Source of the DNA: Mycobacterium sp. IS-1590
Lineage (GTDB): Bacteria > Actinomycetota > Actinomycetes > Mycobacteriales > Mycobacteriaceae
NCBI RefSeq assembly: GCF_001500025.1
Contig: NZ_LQIW01000002.1
Span: 1 to 64,000 of the forward strand
Length of the DNA: 64,000 nucleotides
Reading direction: 5' to 3'
Under the pieces are notes generated by a model. That model was not told the origin of the DNA. It made no database searches and saw nothing but the letters and a program-made list of their open reading frames with translations. Position numbers and translations under genes: made by a program. Positions within the stretch are counted from its first letter, which is position 1; the number at the start of each line of letters is the position of its first letter. Shown in pieces: positions 21,221 to 33,016 of the stretch.

Positions 21221-21769
21221 CCCATCGGCGCCCACTCCCCTTCCCGTCGCGCTCGATCGCGCCCGAATGCGGCCCTCATGACGAAAATCCTTCAAAAATC
21301 TTCTGTACCGCCGGCACCACCAGTCACAGCGCGGCGTTGTGCACACCGGTGTGGAGAACTTGGGATCAAGCCGCGAACTACCAGCCGATTGCTACACAAC
21401 CTCCAACACCTCCACAGCCTGTCCCGCCCGGGGCCGCGCTCATCCACAGGTCCCTCACAGCCGCCCACGCCCGTAAGCAGCACGGACATGTATTCATCCC
21501 CAGCGTCCACAGGCCCTAATACTGTTGCTTGTATATCTCTGAAGAATCTCCTTGAAAGAAGGCGGTTGGGGAAGCACGGAACCGTCGGCCGCCACACCGG
21601 CCGGAGGGCGTCGATGTCGCCCCGATCGATTAGCTTTCAAGTTGGGGCGGAAAGCTCTACGGTGATTCAGCACAGCCGTTACGGTCGTCGGGGACGCTCG
21701 TTGAGACGTGTGTGAGACGCCGGGAAACCGCTGCTTGAGGCTTGTCGTGATTGTGATCGAAGGGACCCT
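21221..21769. other. oriC: Replication origin oriC
   Basis: This 549-bp dnaA-dnaN gap has no gene. It holds a cluster of sites close to the mycobacterial DnaA box TTRTCCACA: TTGTGCACA (21337-21345), TGTGGAGAA on the other strand (21350-21358), ACCTCCACA (21408-21416), TCATCCACA (21440-21448) and GCGTCCACA (21503-21511). An AT-rich stretch at about 21516-21562 directly after the boxes is the likely unwinding element; a second short one lies at 21283-21304. None of the boxes is perfect, as in other mycobacterial origins. The dnaN ribosome site GAAGGGA is at the right edge. Confidence 0.9.
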
Positions 21770-22969
21770 ATGGACGTGGCGACGACAACGGTTGGTGTCA
21801 CCGATCTGAAGTTCCGCCTGGTACGTGAAGACTTCGCCGAAGCCGTGGCATGGGTGGCCCGCAATCTGCCCACCCGGCCGACGGTCCCGGTGCTCGCCGG
21901 TGTCTTGCTGACCGGCTCCGAGGACGGGCTGACGATTTCGGGATTCGACTACGAGGTTTCCGCAGAGGTGCGGGTGCCCGCCGAGATCGCTTCACCCGGT
22001 AGCGTTTTGGTTTCCGGTCGGCTGTTGTCCGACATCACCCGGGCATTGCCCGCCAAGCCGATCGACGTCAGCGTCGACGGCACGCGGGTTTCGCTGACGT
22101 GTGGCAGTTCGCGGTTCTCGCTGCCGACGATGGCCGTTGAGGACTACCCGACACTGCCGGCGCTGCCCGACGAGACCGGCGTCGTATCGGTCGAGCTGTT
22201 CTCCGAAGCGATCGGACAGGTCGCCGTCGCGGCCGGCCGCGATGACACGCTGCCGATGTTGACCGGTATCCGCGTCGAAATCGCCGGGGAGAAGGTGGTT
22301 TTGGCGGCAACCGACCGGTTCCGCCTGGCGGTGCGGGAGCTGACATGGTCGACGACCGGCTCCGATCTGGAGGCGGCGGTGCTGGTGCCCGCCAAAACGC
22401 TCTCGGAAGCGGCCAAAGCCGGCTCCGACGGCGGTGATGTGCATCTGGCGTTGGGTGCCGGATCGGCGGTCGGCAAGGAGGGGTTGCTCGGTATCAGCAG
22501 TGGGGGCAAGCGCAGCACCACCCGTCTGCTCGACGCGGAATTCCCAAAATTCCGACAGCTGCTGCCGACCGAGCACACCGCCATGGCCACGATCGGTGTC
22601 GGTGAACTCACCGAGGCCATCAAGCGTGTGGCGCTGGTGGCCGATCGTGGCGCCCAGGTGCGGATGGAGTTCTCCGAGGACTCGCTGCACCTCTCGGCGG
22701 GCGCCGACGATGTGGGCCGCGCGGAGGAAGACCTGCCGGTCAGTTTCGCCGGGGACCCGCTGACCATCGCGTTCAACCCCACGTATCTGACCGACGGGCT
22801 GAGCTCGTTGCATTCCGAACGTGTCACCTTCGGTTTCACAACGCCCAGCAGGCCCGCGGTGCTGCGTCCGGCCAATGACGACGACGCAGATGTCGGTGCG
22901 GCAGGACCGTTCCCGGCGCAACAGACCGACTACGTTTATCTGCTGATGCCGGTGCGCCTACCCGGCTGA
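21770..22969 (+). CDS. dnaN: DNA polymerase III beta sliding clamp
   Basis: The ring-shaped processivity clamp of the replicative polymerase. The 399-residue product shows the three-domain clamp layout; the start of domain 1 ([20 protein letters not shown]), [11 protein letters not shown] in the middle domain and the C-terminal [10 protein letters not shown] are characteristic. ATG 21770 follows GAAGGGA by 5 nt. It is the first gene right of oriC and begins the dnaN-gnd-recF-dciA group. Confidence 0.97.
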   Translation: MDVATTTVGVTDLKFRLVREDFAEAVAWVARNLPTRPTVPVLAGVLLTGSEDGLTISGFDYEVSAEVRVPAEIASPGSVLVSGRLLSDITRALPAKPIDVSVDGTRVSLTCGSSRFSLPTMAVEDYPTLPALPDETGVVSVELFSEAIGQVAVAAGRDDTLPMLTGIRVEIAGEKVVLAATDRFRLAVRELTWSTTGSDLEAAVLVPAKTLSEAAKAGSDGGDVHLALGAGSAVGKEGLLGISSGGKRSTTRLLDAEFPKFRQLLPTEHTAMATIGVGELTEAIKRVALVADRGAQVRMEFSEDSLHLSAGADDVGRAEEDLPVSFAGDPLTIAFNPTYLTDGLSSLHSERVTFGFTTPSRPAVLRPANDDDADVGAAGPFPAQQTDYVYLLMPVRLPG

Positions 22970-23007
22970 ACCGGCTGACGCCAAAGAACGCCGGAGAAGG
23001 GGCGCTT

Positions 23008-23901
23008 ATGCAACTCGGCCTGGTCGGCCTCGGCAAAATGGGCTTCAACATGCGCGAGCGCCTCCGGGAGGGAGGCCACGAGGTCGTCGGTTACGACCCG
23101 AGACCGGAAGTCACCGATGTGCCCACGCTCGCCGCCCTGGCCGAAGCCCTCGATACCCCGCGGGTGGTGTGGGTCATGGTGCCCTCGGGACCGATCACCC
23201 ACGACACCATCACGGCTCTGGCCGATGAGCTCACTGCCGGCGATCTGGTCATCGACGGTGGTAATTCCCGTTACACCGAGGACGGCCCGCACGCAAAACT
23301 GTTGGGCGAGAAGGGAATCAACTTCATCGACGCCGGTGTTTCCGGCGGGGTGTGGGGGTTGAAGGAAGGTTACGGCCTGATGGTCGGCGGCAGCGACGCC
23401 GATGTCGAGCGCGCGATGCCGATCTTCGACACCTTGCGCCCGCCGGGGCCGCGGGAAGACGGTTTCGTGCACGCCGGGCCGGTCGGTGCGGGGCACTACG
23501 CGAAGATGGTGCACAACGGCATCGAGTATGGGCTGATGATGGCCTACGCCGAGGGTTACGAGCTGTTGGCCGCCGAAGAACTGATCACCGACACCCAGGC
23601 GGTCATCCAGGCGTGGAGCAACGGCACCGTTGTTCGGTCCTGGCTGCAGCAGTTGCTGGCCAAAGCGCTGAAGGAAGACCCCGAATTCGGTGAGATCAGC
23701 GGCTACACCGAGGATTCCGGCGAGGGCCGGTGGACGGTTGAGGAGGCCATCAGCCATCGGGTGCCGATGCCGGTGATCGCGGCCTCGCTGTTCGCGCGGT
23801 TCGCCTCGCGGCAGGAGGATTCGCCCGCGATGAAGGCGGTCTCGGCTCTGCGCAACCAGTTCGGTGGGCACGCGGTCAAGCGGGTCAGCGAGTCGGGGTA
23901 G
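23008..23901 (+). CDS. gnd: 6-phosphogluconate dehydrogenase (decarboxylating), YqeC/GndA type
   Basis: Oxidises 6-phosphogluconate to ribulose 5-phosphate and CO2 in the pentose phosphate pathway. At 297 residues it is the short form. The N-terminal nucleotide-binding GLVGLGKMG, substrate motifs GNSRYTED and GVSGGVWG, and the catalytic [13 protein letters not shown] are all present. The short forms are often NAD-preferring; that is an inference here. AGAAGGGG precedes the ATG. The gene is inserted 38 bp after dnaN and 11 bp before recF, so it is co-transcribed with replication genes. This insertion is known in M. smegmatis-type mycobacteria and absent from the M. tuberculosis dnaN-recF junction. 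Confidence 0.93.
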   Translation: MQLGLVGLGKMGFNMRERLREGGHEVVGYDPRPEVTDVPTLAALAEALDTPRVVWVMVPSGPITHDTITALADELTAGDLVIDGGNSRYTEDGPHAKLLGEKGINFIDAGVSGGVWGLKEGYGLMVGGSDADVERAMPIFDTLRPPGPREDGFVHAGPVGAGHYAKMVHNGIEYGLMMAYAEGYELLAAEELITDTQAVIQAWSNGTVVRSWLQQLLAKALKEDPEFGEISGYTEDSGEGRWTVEEAISHRVPMPVIAASLFARFASRQEDSPAMKAVSALRNQFGGHAVKRVSESG

Positions 23902-23912
23902 GCGGTCGCGAG

Positions 23913-25073
23913 GTGTACGTCCGGCGCCTGGCGTTGACCGACTTTCGATCGTGGCCGCACGTCGAATTGGAGCTCGAGCCCGGCCGTACCGTGTTCGTCG
24001 GCCCGAACGGTTTTGGTAAGACGAACATCGTTGAGGCACTGTGGTATACGTCGACACTGGGCTCACACCGGGTCGCTTCGGACGCGCCTCTGATCCGGAC
24101 CGGGGCCGAACGCGCGGTGGTGTCGACGATCGTCGTCAACGAAGGCCGGGAACTGGCGGTGGACCTGGAGATCACGGCCGGGCGTGCGAACAAGGCACGC
24201 ATCAACCGCTCCCCCGTGCGCTCGGCCCGCGAGATCCTCGGCGTGCTGCGGGCCGTGTTGTTCGCCCCGGAGGATCTGGCTCTGGTGCGAGGGGATCCCG
24301 GTGAGCGACGTCGCTATCTCGACGAACTGGCCACCACTCGGCGCCCGCAGGTGGCCGCGATCCGCGCGGATTACGACAAGGTGCTGCGCCAGCGCACCGC
24401 GCTGTTGAAGACGGCGGCCGGTGCTCGATTCCGCGGTGACCGAAGTGTTTTCGACACACTCGACGTGTGGGACGGGCACCTCGCGGAGAAGGGCGCGAAA
24501 CTCATCGCCGCACGGGTGGATCTGGTCAATCTACTGGCACCCGAGGTGGAGAAGGCCTACCAGCTGTTGGCGCCGTCGTCGCGGCCTGCGGCGATCCGCT
24601 ATCGCAGCGGTGTGGAGGTGGTGGAAGCGGAAGCGGCGGCGGGTACCGCCGATGCGGAGATGTTCGAGGCCGCCCTGCTGGATGCGTTGGCGCGGCGGCG
24701 CGACGCCGAGCTGGAACGCGGAGTGTGCCTGGTGGGGCCCCACCGCGACGACCTGGAACTGCGGCTGGGCGATCAGGTCGCCAAAGGCTTTGCCAGCCAT
24801 GGAGAATCATGGTCCATGGCGTTGTCTTTGCGACTGGCCGCCTACGAATTACTCCGCGCGGACGGGGGCGATCCGGTGTTGTTGCTCGATGACGTCTTCG
24901 CCGAGTTGGACAAGTCGCGCAGGCAGGCACTCGCCGCGGTCGCGGCCTCGGCCGAGCAGGTCTTGGTCACCGCGGCGGTGCCCGAGGACGTACCAGCCGA
25001 CTGGGACGCGCGCAGGATTGGAGTGACGATGCGCGACGAGGATTCCGGCCGAATCTCGGTGGTGGAGCCATGA
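23913..25073 (+). CDS. recF: DNA replication and repair protein RecF
   Basis: An SMC-like ATPase that helps load RecA at single-strand gaps. The 386-residue product has Walker A GPNGFGKT at residues 30-37, an ABC-type signature region, and the Walker [13 protein letters not shown] near residue 320. The GTG start is 11 bp after gnd and GCGAGGT lies just upstream. The stop overlaps the next ATG by 4 nt. Confidence 0.96.
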   Translation: MYVRRLALTDFRSWPHVELELEPGRTVFVGPNGFGKTNIVEALWYTSTLGSHRVASDAPLIRTGAERAVVSTIVVNEGRELAVDLEITAGRANKARINRSPVRSAREILGVLRAVLFAPEDLALVRGDPGERRRYLDELATTRRPQVAAIRADYDKVLRQRTALLKTAAGARFRGDRSVFDTLDVWDGHLAEKGAKLIAARVDLVNLLAPEVEKAYQLLAPSSRPAAIRYRSGVEVVEAEAAAGTADAEMFEAALLDALARRRDAELERGVCLVGPHRDDLELRLGDQVAKGFASHGESWSMALSLRLAAYELLRADGGDPVLLLDDVFAELDKSRRQALAAVAASAEQVLVTAAVPEDVPADWDARRIGVTMRDEDSGRISVVEP

Positions 25074-25624
25074 CGTCGCCCGAGGACCAAGCGGGGCCGC
25101 CTGAACACCTGGCGCACCTGCGCGGTATGGATCTGGTCCGGCGCACGCTCGAGGAGGCGCGCGGTGCGGCGCGTAGCCAGGGTAAGGAGGTCGGTCGGGG
25201 CCGCGGGACGGCACCGCGAAGGATCGCGGGTAACACTCGGCGGCGGTGGTCGGGTCCCGGCCCGGATTCACGCGACCCCCAGCCGTTCGGACCCGCCGCC
25301 AGCGAGCTGGCCCGCAACCGCGGATGGTCGGGGCGAGTCGCCGAGGGTGCGGTGTTCGGCCGCTGGTCCGGCGTCGTGGGTGAGGGTATCGCCGCGCACG
25401 CGACCCCGACGTCCCTCAACGACGGTGTGCTGACGATCTCGGCGGAGTCCACGGCGTGGGCGACGCAGTTGAGGATGGTGCAGGCACAGGTGCTGGCCAA
25501 GATCGCGGACGCGGTGGGAGACGGCGTCGTCAAATCGCTGAAGATCGTCGGCCCGGTGGCGCCGTCGTGGCGCAAGGGCCGCTACCACATCGCGGGCAGA
25601 GGGCCGCGGGACACGTACGGGTAG
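25070..25624 (+). CDS. dciA: DciA-type replicative helicase loader (DUF721, Rv0004-like)
   Basis: DciA binds DnaB and is needed to load the replicative helicase in bacteria that lack DnaC or DnaI. The 184-residue protein has a basic, disordered N-terminal half (about 1-95) and a KH-like DUF721 domain (about 95-180) with the conserved pattern [15 protein letters not shown] and a WATQLRM segment. It overlaps recF by 4 nt and precedes gyrB, the position of Rv0004. Confidence 0.9.
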   Translation: MTSPEDQAGPPEHLAHLRGMDLVRRTLEEARGAARSQGKEVGRGRGTAPRRIAGNTRRRWSGPGPDSRDPQPFGPAASELARNRGWSGRVAEGAVFGRWSGVVGEGIAAHATPTSLNDGVLTISAESTAWATQLRMVQAQVLAKIADAVGDGVVKSLKIVGPVAPSWRKGRYHIAGRGPRDTYG

Positions 25625-25651
25625 CCGCCGGAACGGCAGCGGAAGAGGAGT

Positions 25652-25704
25652 TGCCTGAAAGGCACGAGAACGCCGCAATCCTAGTTCCCAAGCGTCTTCA
25701 GGCA
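25652..25704. repeat. Inverted repeat upstream of gyrB
   Basis: TGCCTGAA (25652-25659) and TTCAGGCA (25697-25704) form an exact 8-bp inverted repeat separated by 37 bp, 30-80 bp after the dciA stop. It could be an operator pair or part of a transcript structure ahead of gyrB. Confidence 0.5.
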
Positions 25705-25787
25705 CCCGAGATCGAGAAATTCCACAGGCGGCCCAAATAGGTGTGCAGAAACGCCGCCTCAGAGTCGGTGCTGTCAAGCTCTGCCGG

Positions 25788-27905
<2,118 letters not shown>

Positions 27906-27950
27906 CGGCGGGGACACCGACGCATATTCAACCGATACTAAGGCTGATTG

Positions 27951-30458
27951 ATGACTGATACGACGTTGCCGCCCGGCGACGAAGCAGGCGACCGCATCGA
28001 ACCGGTCGACATCCAACAGGAGATGCAGCGCAGCTACATCGACTACGCGATGAGCGTGATCGTCGGGCGCGCACTGCCCGAGGTGCGCGACGGCCTCAAG
28101 CCCGTGCACCGGCGCGTGCTCTACGCGATGTTCGACTCCGGTTTCCGTCCGGACCGCAGCCATGCGAAATCCGCACGCTCCGTTGCCGAAACGATGGGTA
28201 ACTACCACCCGCACGGTGACGCGTCGATCTACGACACCCTGGTCCGGATGGCCCAGCCGTGGTCACTGCGCTACCCGCTGGTCGACGGGCAGGGCAACTT
28301 CGGTTCACCGGGCAACGACCCGCCGGCCGCCATGAGGTACACCGAGGCGCGGCTCACTCCCCTGGCGATGGAGATGCTGCGTGAAATCGACGAGGAGACA
28401 GTCGATTTCATTCCGAACTATGACGGGCGGGTGCAGGAACCCACCGTCCTGCCGAGCCGGTTCCCCAACCTGTTGGCCAACGGTTCGGGCGGTATCGCCG
28501 TCGGTATGGCCACCAACATTCCGCCGCACAACCTGCGTGAGCTGGCCGACGCGGTGTACTGGTGCCTGGAGAACTTCGAGGCTGACGAGGAGGCCACGCT
28601 CGCCGCCGTCACCGAACGCGTCAAGGGCCCGGACTTCCCCACCTCCGGCCTGATCGTTGGGTCCCAGGGCATTTCGGACATGTACGCCACCGGCCGCGGC
28701 TCGGTGCGCATGCGCGGTGTGGTGGAGATCGAAGAGGACAGCCGCGGCCGCACCGGCATCGTCATCACCGAGTTGCCGTATCAGGTCAACCACGACAACT
28801 TCATCACCTCGGTCGCCGAGCAGGTCCGCGACGGCAAGCTGGCCGGCATCTCCAACATCGAAGACCAGTCCAGCGACCGGGTCGGCCTGCGCATCGTCAT
28901 CGAGATCAAGCGCGATGCGGTGGCCAAGGTGGTGCTCAACAACCTCTACAAGCACACCCAGCTGCAGACCAGCTTCGGGGCCAACATGCTGGCCATCGTC
29001 GACGGTGTCCCGCGCACGCTGCGCCTCGACCAGCTGATCCGCCATTACGTCAACCACCAGCTCGACGTGATCGTGCGGCGCACCCGGTACCGGTTGCGCA
29101 AGGCCAACGAACGGGCCCACATCCTGCGCGGTCTGGTCAAGGCGCTCGACGCGCTCGACGAGGTGATCGCGTTGATCCGGGCCTCGGAGACCGTCGACGT
29201 GGCCCGCCAGGGCCTGATCGAGCTGCTCGACATCGACGACATCCAGGCCCAGGCGATCCTGGACATGCAGCTGCGCCGCCTGGCCGCCCTGGAACGCCAG
29301 CGCATCGTCGACGACCTGGCCAAGATCGAGGCCGAGATCGCCGACCTCGAGGACATCCTGGCCAAGCCCGAACGGCAGCGCGCGATCGTTCGCGATGAGC
29401 TCAAAGAGATCGTCGACAAGTACGGCGACGACCGGCGCACCAGGATCGTGGCCGCCGACGGGGAGGTCGCCGACGAGGACCTCATCGCTCGCGAGGACGT
29501 CGTCGTCACCATCACCGAGACCGGTTACGCCAAGCGCACCAAGACCGACCTGTACCGCAGCCAGAAGCGCGGCGGTAAGGGCGTGCAGGGCGCCGGGCTC
29601 AAGCAGGACGACATCGTCAACCACTTCTTCGTCTGCTCGACGCACGACTGGATCCTGTTCTTCACCACCCAGGGTCGGGTCTACCGCGCCAAGGCATACG
29701 AACTGCCCGAGGCGTCGCGCACCGCGCGGGGCCAGCACGTCGCGAATCTGCTGGCGTTCCAGCCGGAAGAGCGGATCGCGCAGGTCATCCAGCTCAAGAC
29801 CTACGAGGATGCGCCGTACCTGGTGTTGGCCACCCGCAACGGGCTGGTGAAGAAGTCGCGGCTGGTGGACTTCGACTCCAACCGCTCCGGCGGCATCGTC
29901 GCGGTCAACCTGCGCGACGGCGACGAGCTGGTGGGCGCGGTCTTGTGTTCGGCCGACGACGACCTGCTGCTGGTGTCGGCCAAGGGCCAGTCCATCCGGT
30001 TCTCGGCAACCGACGAGGCGTTGCGGCCGATGGGGCGTGCGACCTCCGGTGTGCAGGGCATGCGGTTCAACACCGACGACGAGCTGCTGTCGCTCAACGT
30101 CGTGCGACCGGAGACGTATCTGCTGGTCGCCACATCCGGCGGCTACGCCAAGCGCACCGCGATCGACGAGTACCCGGTACAGGGACGCGGCGGTAAAGGG
30201 GTCCTGACGATCCAATTCGACAAGCGCCGTGGCAATCTTGTGGGAGCGTTGATCGTCGATGACGACACAGAGTTGTACGCCATCACCTCCGGTGGGGGCG
30301 TCATCCGGACGGCGGCTCGCCAGGTTCGCAAGGCCGGGCGGCAAACCAAGGGTGTTCGGTTGATGAACCTGGGTGAGGGCACGACACTGATAGCCATCGC
30401 ACGCAACGCGGAGGAAGGCGACAGCACCGACGAGGTCAACACCGACCCCGGTGCCTGA
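27951..30458 (+). CDS. gyrA: DNA gyrase subunit A
   Basis: The breakage-reunion subunit of gyrase and the fluoroquinolone target. The 835-residue product has the catalytic Tyr130 in [11 protein letters not shown] and six-bladed beta-propeller repeats in the C-terminal half, including the GyrA box QKRGGKG. The resistance-determining region reads GDASIYDTL (residues 89-97), the usual drug-sensitive pattern: Ala91, Ser92 and Asp95 equal M. tuberculosis 90, 91 and 94. No intein is present. ATG 27951 has AAGG 8 nt upstream. Confidence 0.97.
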   Translation: MTDTTLPPGDEAGDRIEPVDIQQEMQRSYIDYAMSVIVGRALPEVRDGLKPVHRRVLYAMFDSGFRPDRSHAKSARSVAETMGNYHPHGDASIYDTLVRMAQPWSLRYPLVDGQGNFGSPGNDPPAAMRYTEARLTPLAMEMLREIDEETVDFIPNYDGRVQEPTVLPSRFPNLLANGSGGIAVGMATNIPPHNLRELADAVYWCLENFEADEEATLAAVTERVKGPDFPTSGLIVGSQGISDMYATGRGSVRMRGVVEIEEDSRGRTGIVITELPYQVNHDNFITSVAEQVRDGKLAGISNIEDQSSDRVGLRIVIEIKRDAVAKVVLNNLYKHTQLQTSFGANMLAIVDGVPRTLRLDQLIRHYVNHQLDVIVRRTRYRLRKANERAHILRGLVKALDALDEVIALIRASETVDVARQGLIELLDIDDIQAQAILDMQLRRLAALERQRIVDDLAKIEAEIADLEDILAKPERQRAIVRDELKEIVDKYGDDRRTRIVAADGEVADEDLIAREDVVVTITETGYAKRTKTDLYRSQKRGGKGVQGAGLKQDDIVNHFFVCSTHDWILFFTTQGRVYRAKAYELPEASRTARGQHVANLLAFQPEERIAQVIQLKTYEDAPYLVLATRNGLVKKSRLVDFDSNRSGGIVAVNLRDGDELVGAVLCSADDDLLLVSAKGQSIRFSATDEALRPMGRATSGVQGMRFNTDDELLSLNVVRPETYLLVATSGGYAKRTAIDEYPVQGRGGKGVLTIQFDKRRGNLVGALIVDDDTELYAITSGGGVIRTAARQVRKAGRQTKGVRLMNLGEGTTLIAIARNAEEGDSTDEVNTDPGA

Positions 30459-30488
30459 TCCGGGGACGGGACCAGTGAGGAGCCGTAG

Positions 30489-31388
30489 GTGAGTTCACCG
30501 AACGAGCCGGGACACCCCCGCGGGGGCGACGGTCCAGGCGGCGCCAACGGCTCCGCGACCAACCAGGACGCCGTCAACACGCGGTCCGAGGTCGCCGACC
30601 GCGCCGAGGTCCCACCGTGGCAGCGTGGCCCCGCGGCGCGGAGCGCGCACCCCGGCCAACGGCCCCCCGAGCCACCGGCACGAGCGCCGGGTGCCGGTCC
30701 CCGCGTCGAGGGGCCGGGCGACGACGGGCCTGCGCCCGAGCGGCCCGGCGATGACACCCGTGGACATCCGAACAACGGCCCCAATGTCGGCGCCCGGCCC
30801 AACCGGTACATCGTCGGCGCCGGGACACCCACCGAGGAGGTGCCGGCGCGAGGCGAGCGGCCCCAGCAGGCTCGGCCCGAGGCCTACGCGAGCGAGTTAC
30901 CGGACCTGTCCGGGCCGATGCCGCGCCCCGCGCAGCAGCGCAAGCCCGCCGAGCGCCCGCATCCGGAACCGGGAAGCCGGCCGCCCTCCGGCGTCCGCGT
31001 CCAGGTTGGCACCCGGCACAAGGGCCCGGTGCGGGCCAGCATGCAGATCCGCCGGATCGACCCCTGGAGCACGCTCAAGGTGTCGGCGGTGCTGTCGGTC
31101 GCGCTGTTCTTCGTGTGGATGATCGCCGTCGCGTTCCTGTACCTCGTGCTCGGCGGCATGGGCGTGTGGAGCAAGCTCAACACCAACGTCGGCGACCTGC
31201 TCACCAGCGCGGGCGGTGGTTCCGGCGGTGAGCTGGTGTCCAGCGGAACCATCTTCGGCGGCGCGACACTGATCGGGTTGGTCAACATCGTGCTGCTGAC
31301 CGCGATGGCGACCATCGGCGCGTTCATCTACAACCTGACCACGGACTTGGTCGGCGGCGTGGAAGTCACGCTCGCCGACCGGGATTGA
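30489..31388 (+). CDS. DUF3566 membrane protein (Rv0007-like)
   Basis: A 299-residue protein conserved after gyrA in actinobacteria. Residues about 1-180 are Pro/Gly/Arg-rich and disordered; the DUF3566 domain (about 185-295) has two membrane segments ([20 protein letters not shown] and a second near residue 255) and a short cytoplasmic end. Function unknown, though location with gyrase and divisome genes suggests an envelope or cell-cycle role. GAGGAG lies upstream of the GTG start, 30 bp after gyrA, so it is in the gyrB-gyrA operon. Its stop codon lies within the first of three 23-bp tandem repeats. Confidence 0.88.
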   Translation: MSSPNEPGHPRGGDGPGGANGSATNQDAVNTRSEVADRAEVPPWQRGPAARSAHPGQRPPEPPARAPGAGPRVEGPGDDGPAPERPGDDTRGHPNNGPNVGARPNRYIVGAGTPTEEVPARGERPQQARPEAYASELPDLSGPMPRPAQQRKPAERPHPEPGSRPPSGVRVQVGTRHKGPVRASMQIRRIDPWSTLKVSAVLSVALFFVWMIAVAFLYLVLGGMGVWSKLNTNVGDLLTSAGGGSGGELVSSGTIFGGATLIGLVNIVLLTAMATIGAFIYNLTTDLVGGVEVTLADRD

Positions 31389-31450
31389 TGGTCGGCCGGC
31401 CGACGGATTGATTGTCCGCCCGCCGTCGGAATGATTGTCGGCCCGCCGTC
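31382..31450. repeat. Three tandem 23-bp repeats before tRNA-Ile
   Basis: Units at 31382-31404, 31405-31427 and 31428-31450 share the pattern GGATTGATTGTCGGCCCGCC plus GTC. Units 2 and 3 differ at 2 of 23 positions, units 1 and 2 at 4 of 23. Unit 1 contains the stop codon of the DUF3566 gene. The array ends about 45 bp before the tRNA-Ile -10 region. Confidence 0.85.
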
Positions 31451-31495
31451 GGGACGCAGGCGCACCGCGGTTTGGGCGGGAGCCCACGCTTGCGG

Positions 31496-31501
31496 TAATC
31501 T
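31496..31501 (+). promoter_or_regulatory. -10 element of tRNA-Ile
   Basis: TAATCT fits the SigA -10 consensus and lies 26 nt before the tRNA. Confidence 0.45.
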
Positions 31502-31527
31502 CGTCGCTCGGCCATCGGAGGCTGTAC

Positions 31528-31601
31528 GGGGCTATAGCTCAGGCGGTTAGAGCGCTTCGCTGATAACGAAGAGGTCGGAGGTTCGAGTCCTCCTAGCCCC
31601 A
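31528..31601 (+). tRNA. ileT: tRNA-Ile (anticodon GAT)
   Basis: A 74-nt cloverleaf: acceptor GGGGCTA pairs with TAGCCCC, anticodon stem CTTCG/CGAAG encloses the loop CTGATAA with anticodon GAT at 31562-31564, and the T arm is GGAGG-TTCGAGT-CCTCC. CCA is not encoded. It follows gyrA as in other mycobacteria. Confidence 0.97.
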
Positions 31602-31617
31602 CGGAAAGGTTCACACC

Positions 31618-31746
31618 ATGAGGCGGCTGCTGCTGATCGCCCTGGCGATCGCCGCGGCGGCCACCGTCGCGGTCTGGCGTTCGCGCCACGGCATCGAGGT
31701 GTGGCACGCGGCGCCCGATGCGCCGCCTCCAGATCAGGGGCCTTAG
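31618..31746 (+). CDS. Small DLW-39-like membrane-anchored protein
   Basis: A 42-codon open frame between tRNA-Ile and tRNA-Ala. The product starts MRRLLLIALAIAAAATVAVW, one hydrophobic helix with a positively charged start, followed by a short tail with an EVWHAAPD segment. This resembles the DLW-39 family of actinobacterial small proteins (DLW/A-D motif after one helix), which is found at this locus. GAAAGG lies 8 nt before the ATG. Its last 10 nt, including the stop, overlap the 5' end of tRNA-Ala, so the mRNA and tRNA compete for the same transcript segment. Function unknown. Confidence 0.7.
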   Translation: MRRLLLIALAIAAAATVAVWRSRHGIEVWHAAPDAPPPDQGP

Positions 31747-31809
31747 CTCAGTTGGTAGAGCGCTACCTTTGCAAGGTAGATGTCAGGAGTTCGATTCTCC
31801 TAGGCTCCA
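31737..31809 (+). tRNA. alaT: tRNA-Ala (anticodon TGC)
   Basis: A 73-nt cloverleaf: GGGGCCT pairs with AGGCTCC (one G-U pair), anticodon stem CTACC/GGTAG encloses TTTGCAA with anticodon TGC at 31770-31772, and the T arm is AGGAG-TTCGATT-CTCCT. CCA is not encoded. Confidence 0.97.
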
Positions 31810-31844
31810 CTTCGATTTCGATTCCCGGTCGGCCCGCAGAGCGT

Positions 31845-32285
31845 TCAGGGTTTCGGCGTCACTTCCACACTGGGCGGCAGCGGCGAGGGCTCCGGCTGCG
31901 TGGACCGGCGCACGATCGAGAACGCCACCGCTCCCCCGGCCACCGCGACGACACCGGCCGCCACCAGCATGAGCCGGCGCCTGCGTTGTCTGGCCCTCGC
32001 GTCGCGGACCGGAGCCGCCCCCTGCAACACCTGGGACACGACCTCCTGCGCCGCGGCGAGTTCCTGCGCGATCGCCTGTTGCGCGCTGGCCAGATCCTCG
32101 CTCAGCTGAGCTTTGATGCGGCCCCGGCGATACCGGTCCCCCACCCACGCCGCCGAGGACTGCGCGCCGTTGACCCCGAGACCGAGGGCTCCGCGCGTGA
32201 CGTCGACCGGCCCGACGGCGGTGTACTTGAGGCCGCGGCTCAACCGCTGGCCGGGGCTCAACCGGATCTCGGTCCTCGTGCTCAT
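31845..32285 (-). CDS. cwsA: Cell wall synthesis protein CwsA (Rv0008c-like)
   Basis: A 146-residue protein found in mycobacteria next to ppiA; in M. tuberculosis and M. smegmatis CwsA interacts with Wag31 and CrgA and influences polar growth. The N-terminal about 60 residues are basic, a helical Ala/Gln/Glu-rich segment spans about 65-95, and one membrane helix (LMLVAAGVVAVAGGAVAF) lies near 105-123 with a Pro-rich end. ATG 32285 follows GAAAGG on the coding strand; a longer form is rejected for lack of a site. Divergent from ppiA. Confidence 0.88.
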   Translation of the reverse strand: MSTRTEIRLSPGQRLSRGLKYTAVGPVDVTRGALGLGVNGAQSSAAWVGDRYRRGRIKAQLSEDLASAQQAIAQELAAAQEVVSQVLQGAAPVRDARARQRRRRLMLVAAGVVAVAGGAVAFSIVRRSTQPEPSPLPPSVEVTPKP

Positions 32286-32373
32286 GGGCGTGCCTTTCTC
32301 GGGGCCGGGGTGGGACCACAACAGCCTGCCATTCACCCGAACCCAACGGTGCCAGAAGGGCGCTGAACGCGGC

Positions 32374-32919
32374 GTGGCACACTGGCATCCCGTGACGAGC
32401 CCCATTCAGACAGCGACCGCGACACTGCACACCAACCGCGGCGATATCAAGATCGCACTCTTCGGCAACCACGCGCCCAAGACCGTGGCCAACTTCGTCG
32501 GCCTGGCGCAGGGAACCAAGGACTACAGCGGTGAGAACGCATCGGGCGGGACGTCCGGACCCTTCTACGACGGCGTTGTCTTCCACCGCGTCATCGACGG
32601 CTTCATGATCCAGGGCGGCGACCCGACCGGGACGGGCCGCGGCGGACCGGGCTACAAGTTCGAGGACGAATTCCACCCCGAATTGCAGTTCGACCGGCCC
32701 TACCTGCTGGCGATGGCCAACGCCGGCCCGGGCACCAACGGCTCGCAGTTCTTCATCACGGTCACCAAGACCCCGCACCTGAATCGCAAGCACACGATCT
32801 TCGGTGAGGTCGTCGACCCGGAGTCGCAGAAGGTCGTCGACGCCATCGCGACCACCGCGACCGACCGCAGCGACCGGCCGACCGACCCGGTGGTCGTCGA
32901 CTCGATCACGATCGCCTGA
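32374..32919 (+). CDS. ppiA: Peptidyl-prolyl cis-trans isomerase (cyclophilin) PpiA
   Basis: Catalyses isomerisation of Xaa-Pro bonds in the cytoplasm. The 181-residue cyclophilin fold shows YDGVVFHRVIDGFMIQGGDP, with the catalytic Arg of FHRVI, followed by LLAMANAGPGTNGSQFFIT and HTIFGEV, all standard. Two GTG starts are possible: 32374 aligns with the M. tuberculosis start (182 residues) and has AGAAGGG about 12 nt upstream; 32392 has no ribosome site. I prefer the first. Confidence 0.94.
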   Translation: MAHWHPVTSPIQTATATLHTNRGDIKIALFGNHAPKTVANFVGLAQGTKDYSGENASGGTSGPFYDGVVFHRVIDGFMIQGGDPTGTGRGGPGYKFEDEFHPELQFDRPYLLAMANAGPGTNGSQFFITVTKTPHLNRKHTIFGEVVDPESQKVVDAIATTATDRSDRPTDPVVVDSITIA

Positions 32920-33016
32920 CGGGCGATCGCCGAAGGGTTGCCGAGACGACGGTTTCTGACGAAATTCGCGCCGCACGCATCAGGAACCGCAGTCTCGACA
33001 CCCGGTACGTAAGCGC

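Noticed and set aside
28210..28240. gyrA resistance or intein insertion in the quinolone-determining region
   Set aside because: The region reads the ordinary sensitive pattern GDASIYDTL and the gene is uninterrupted.
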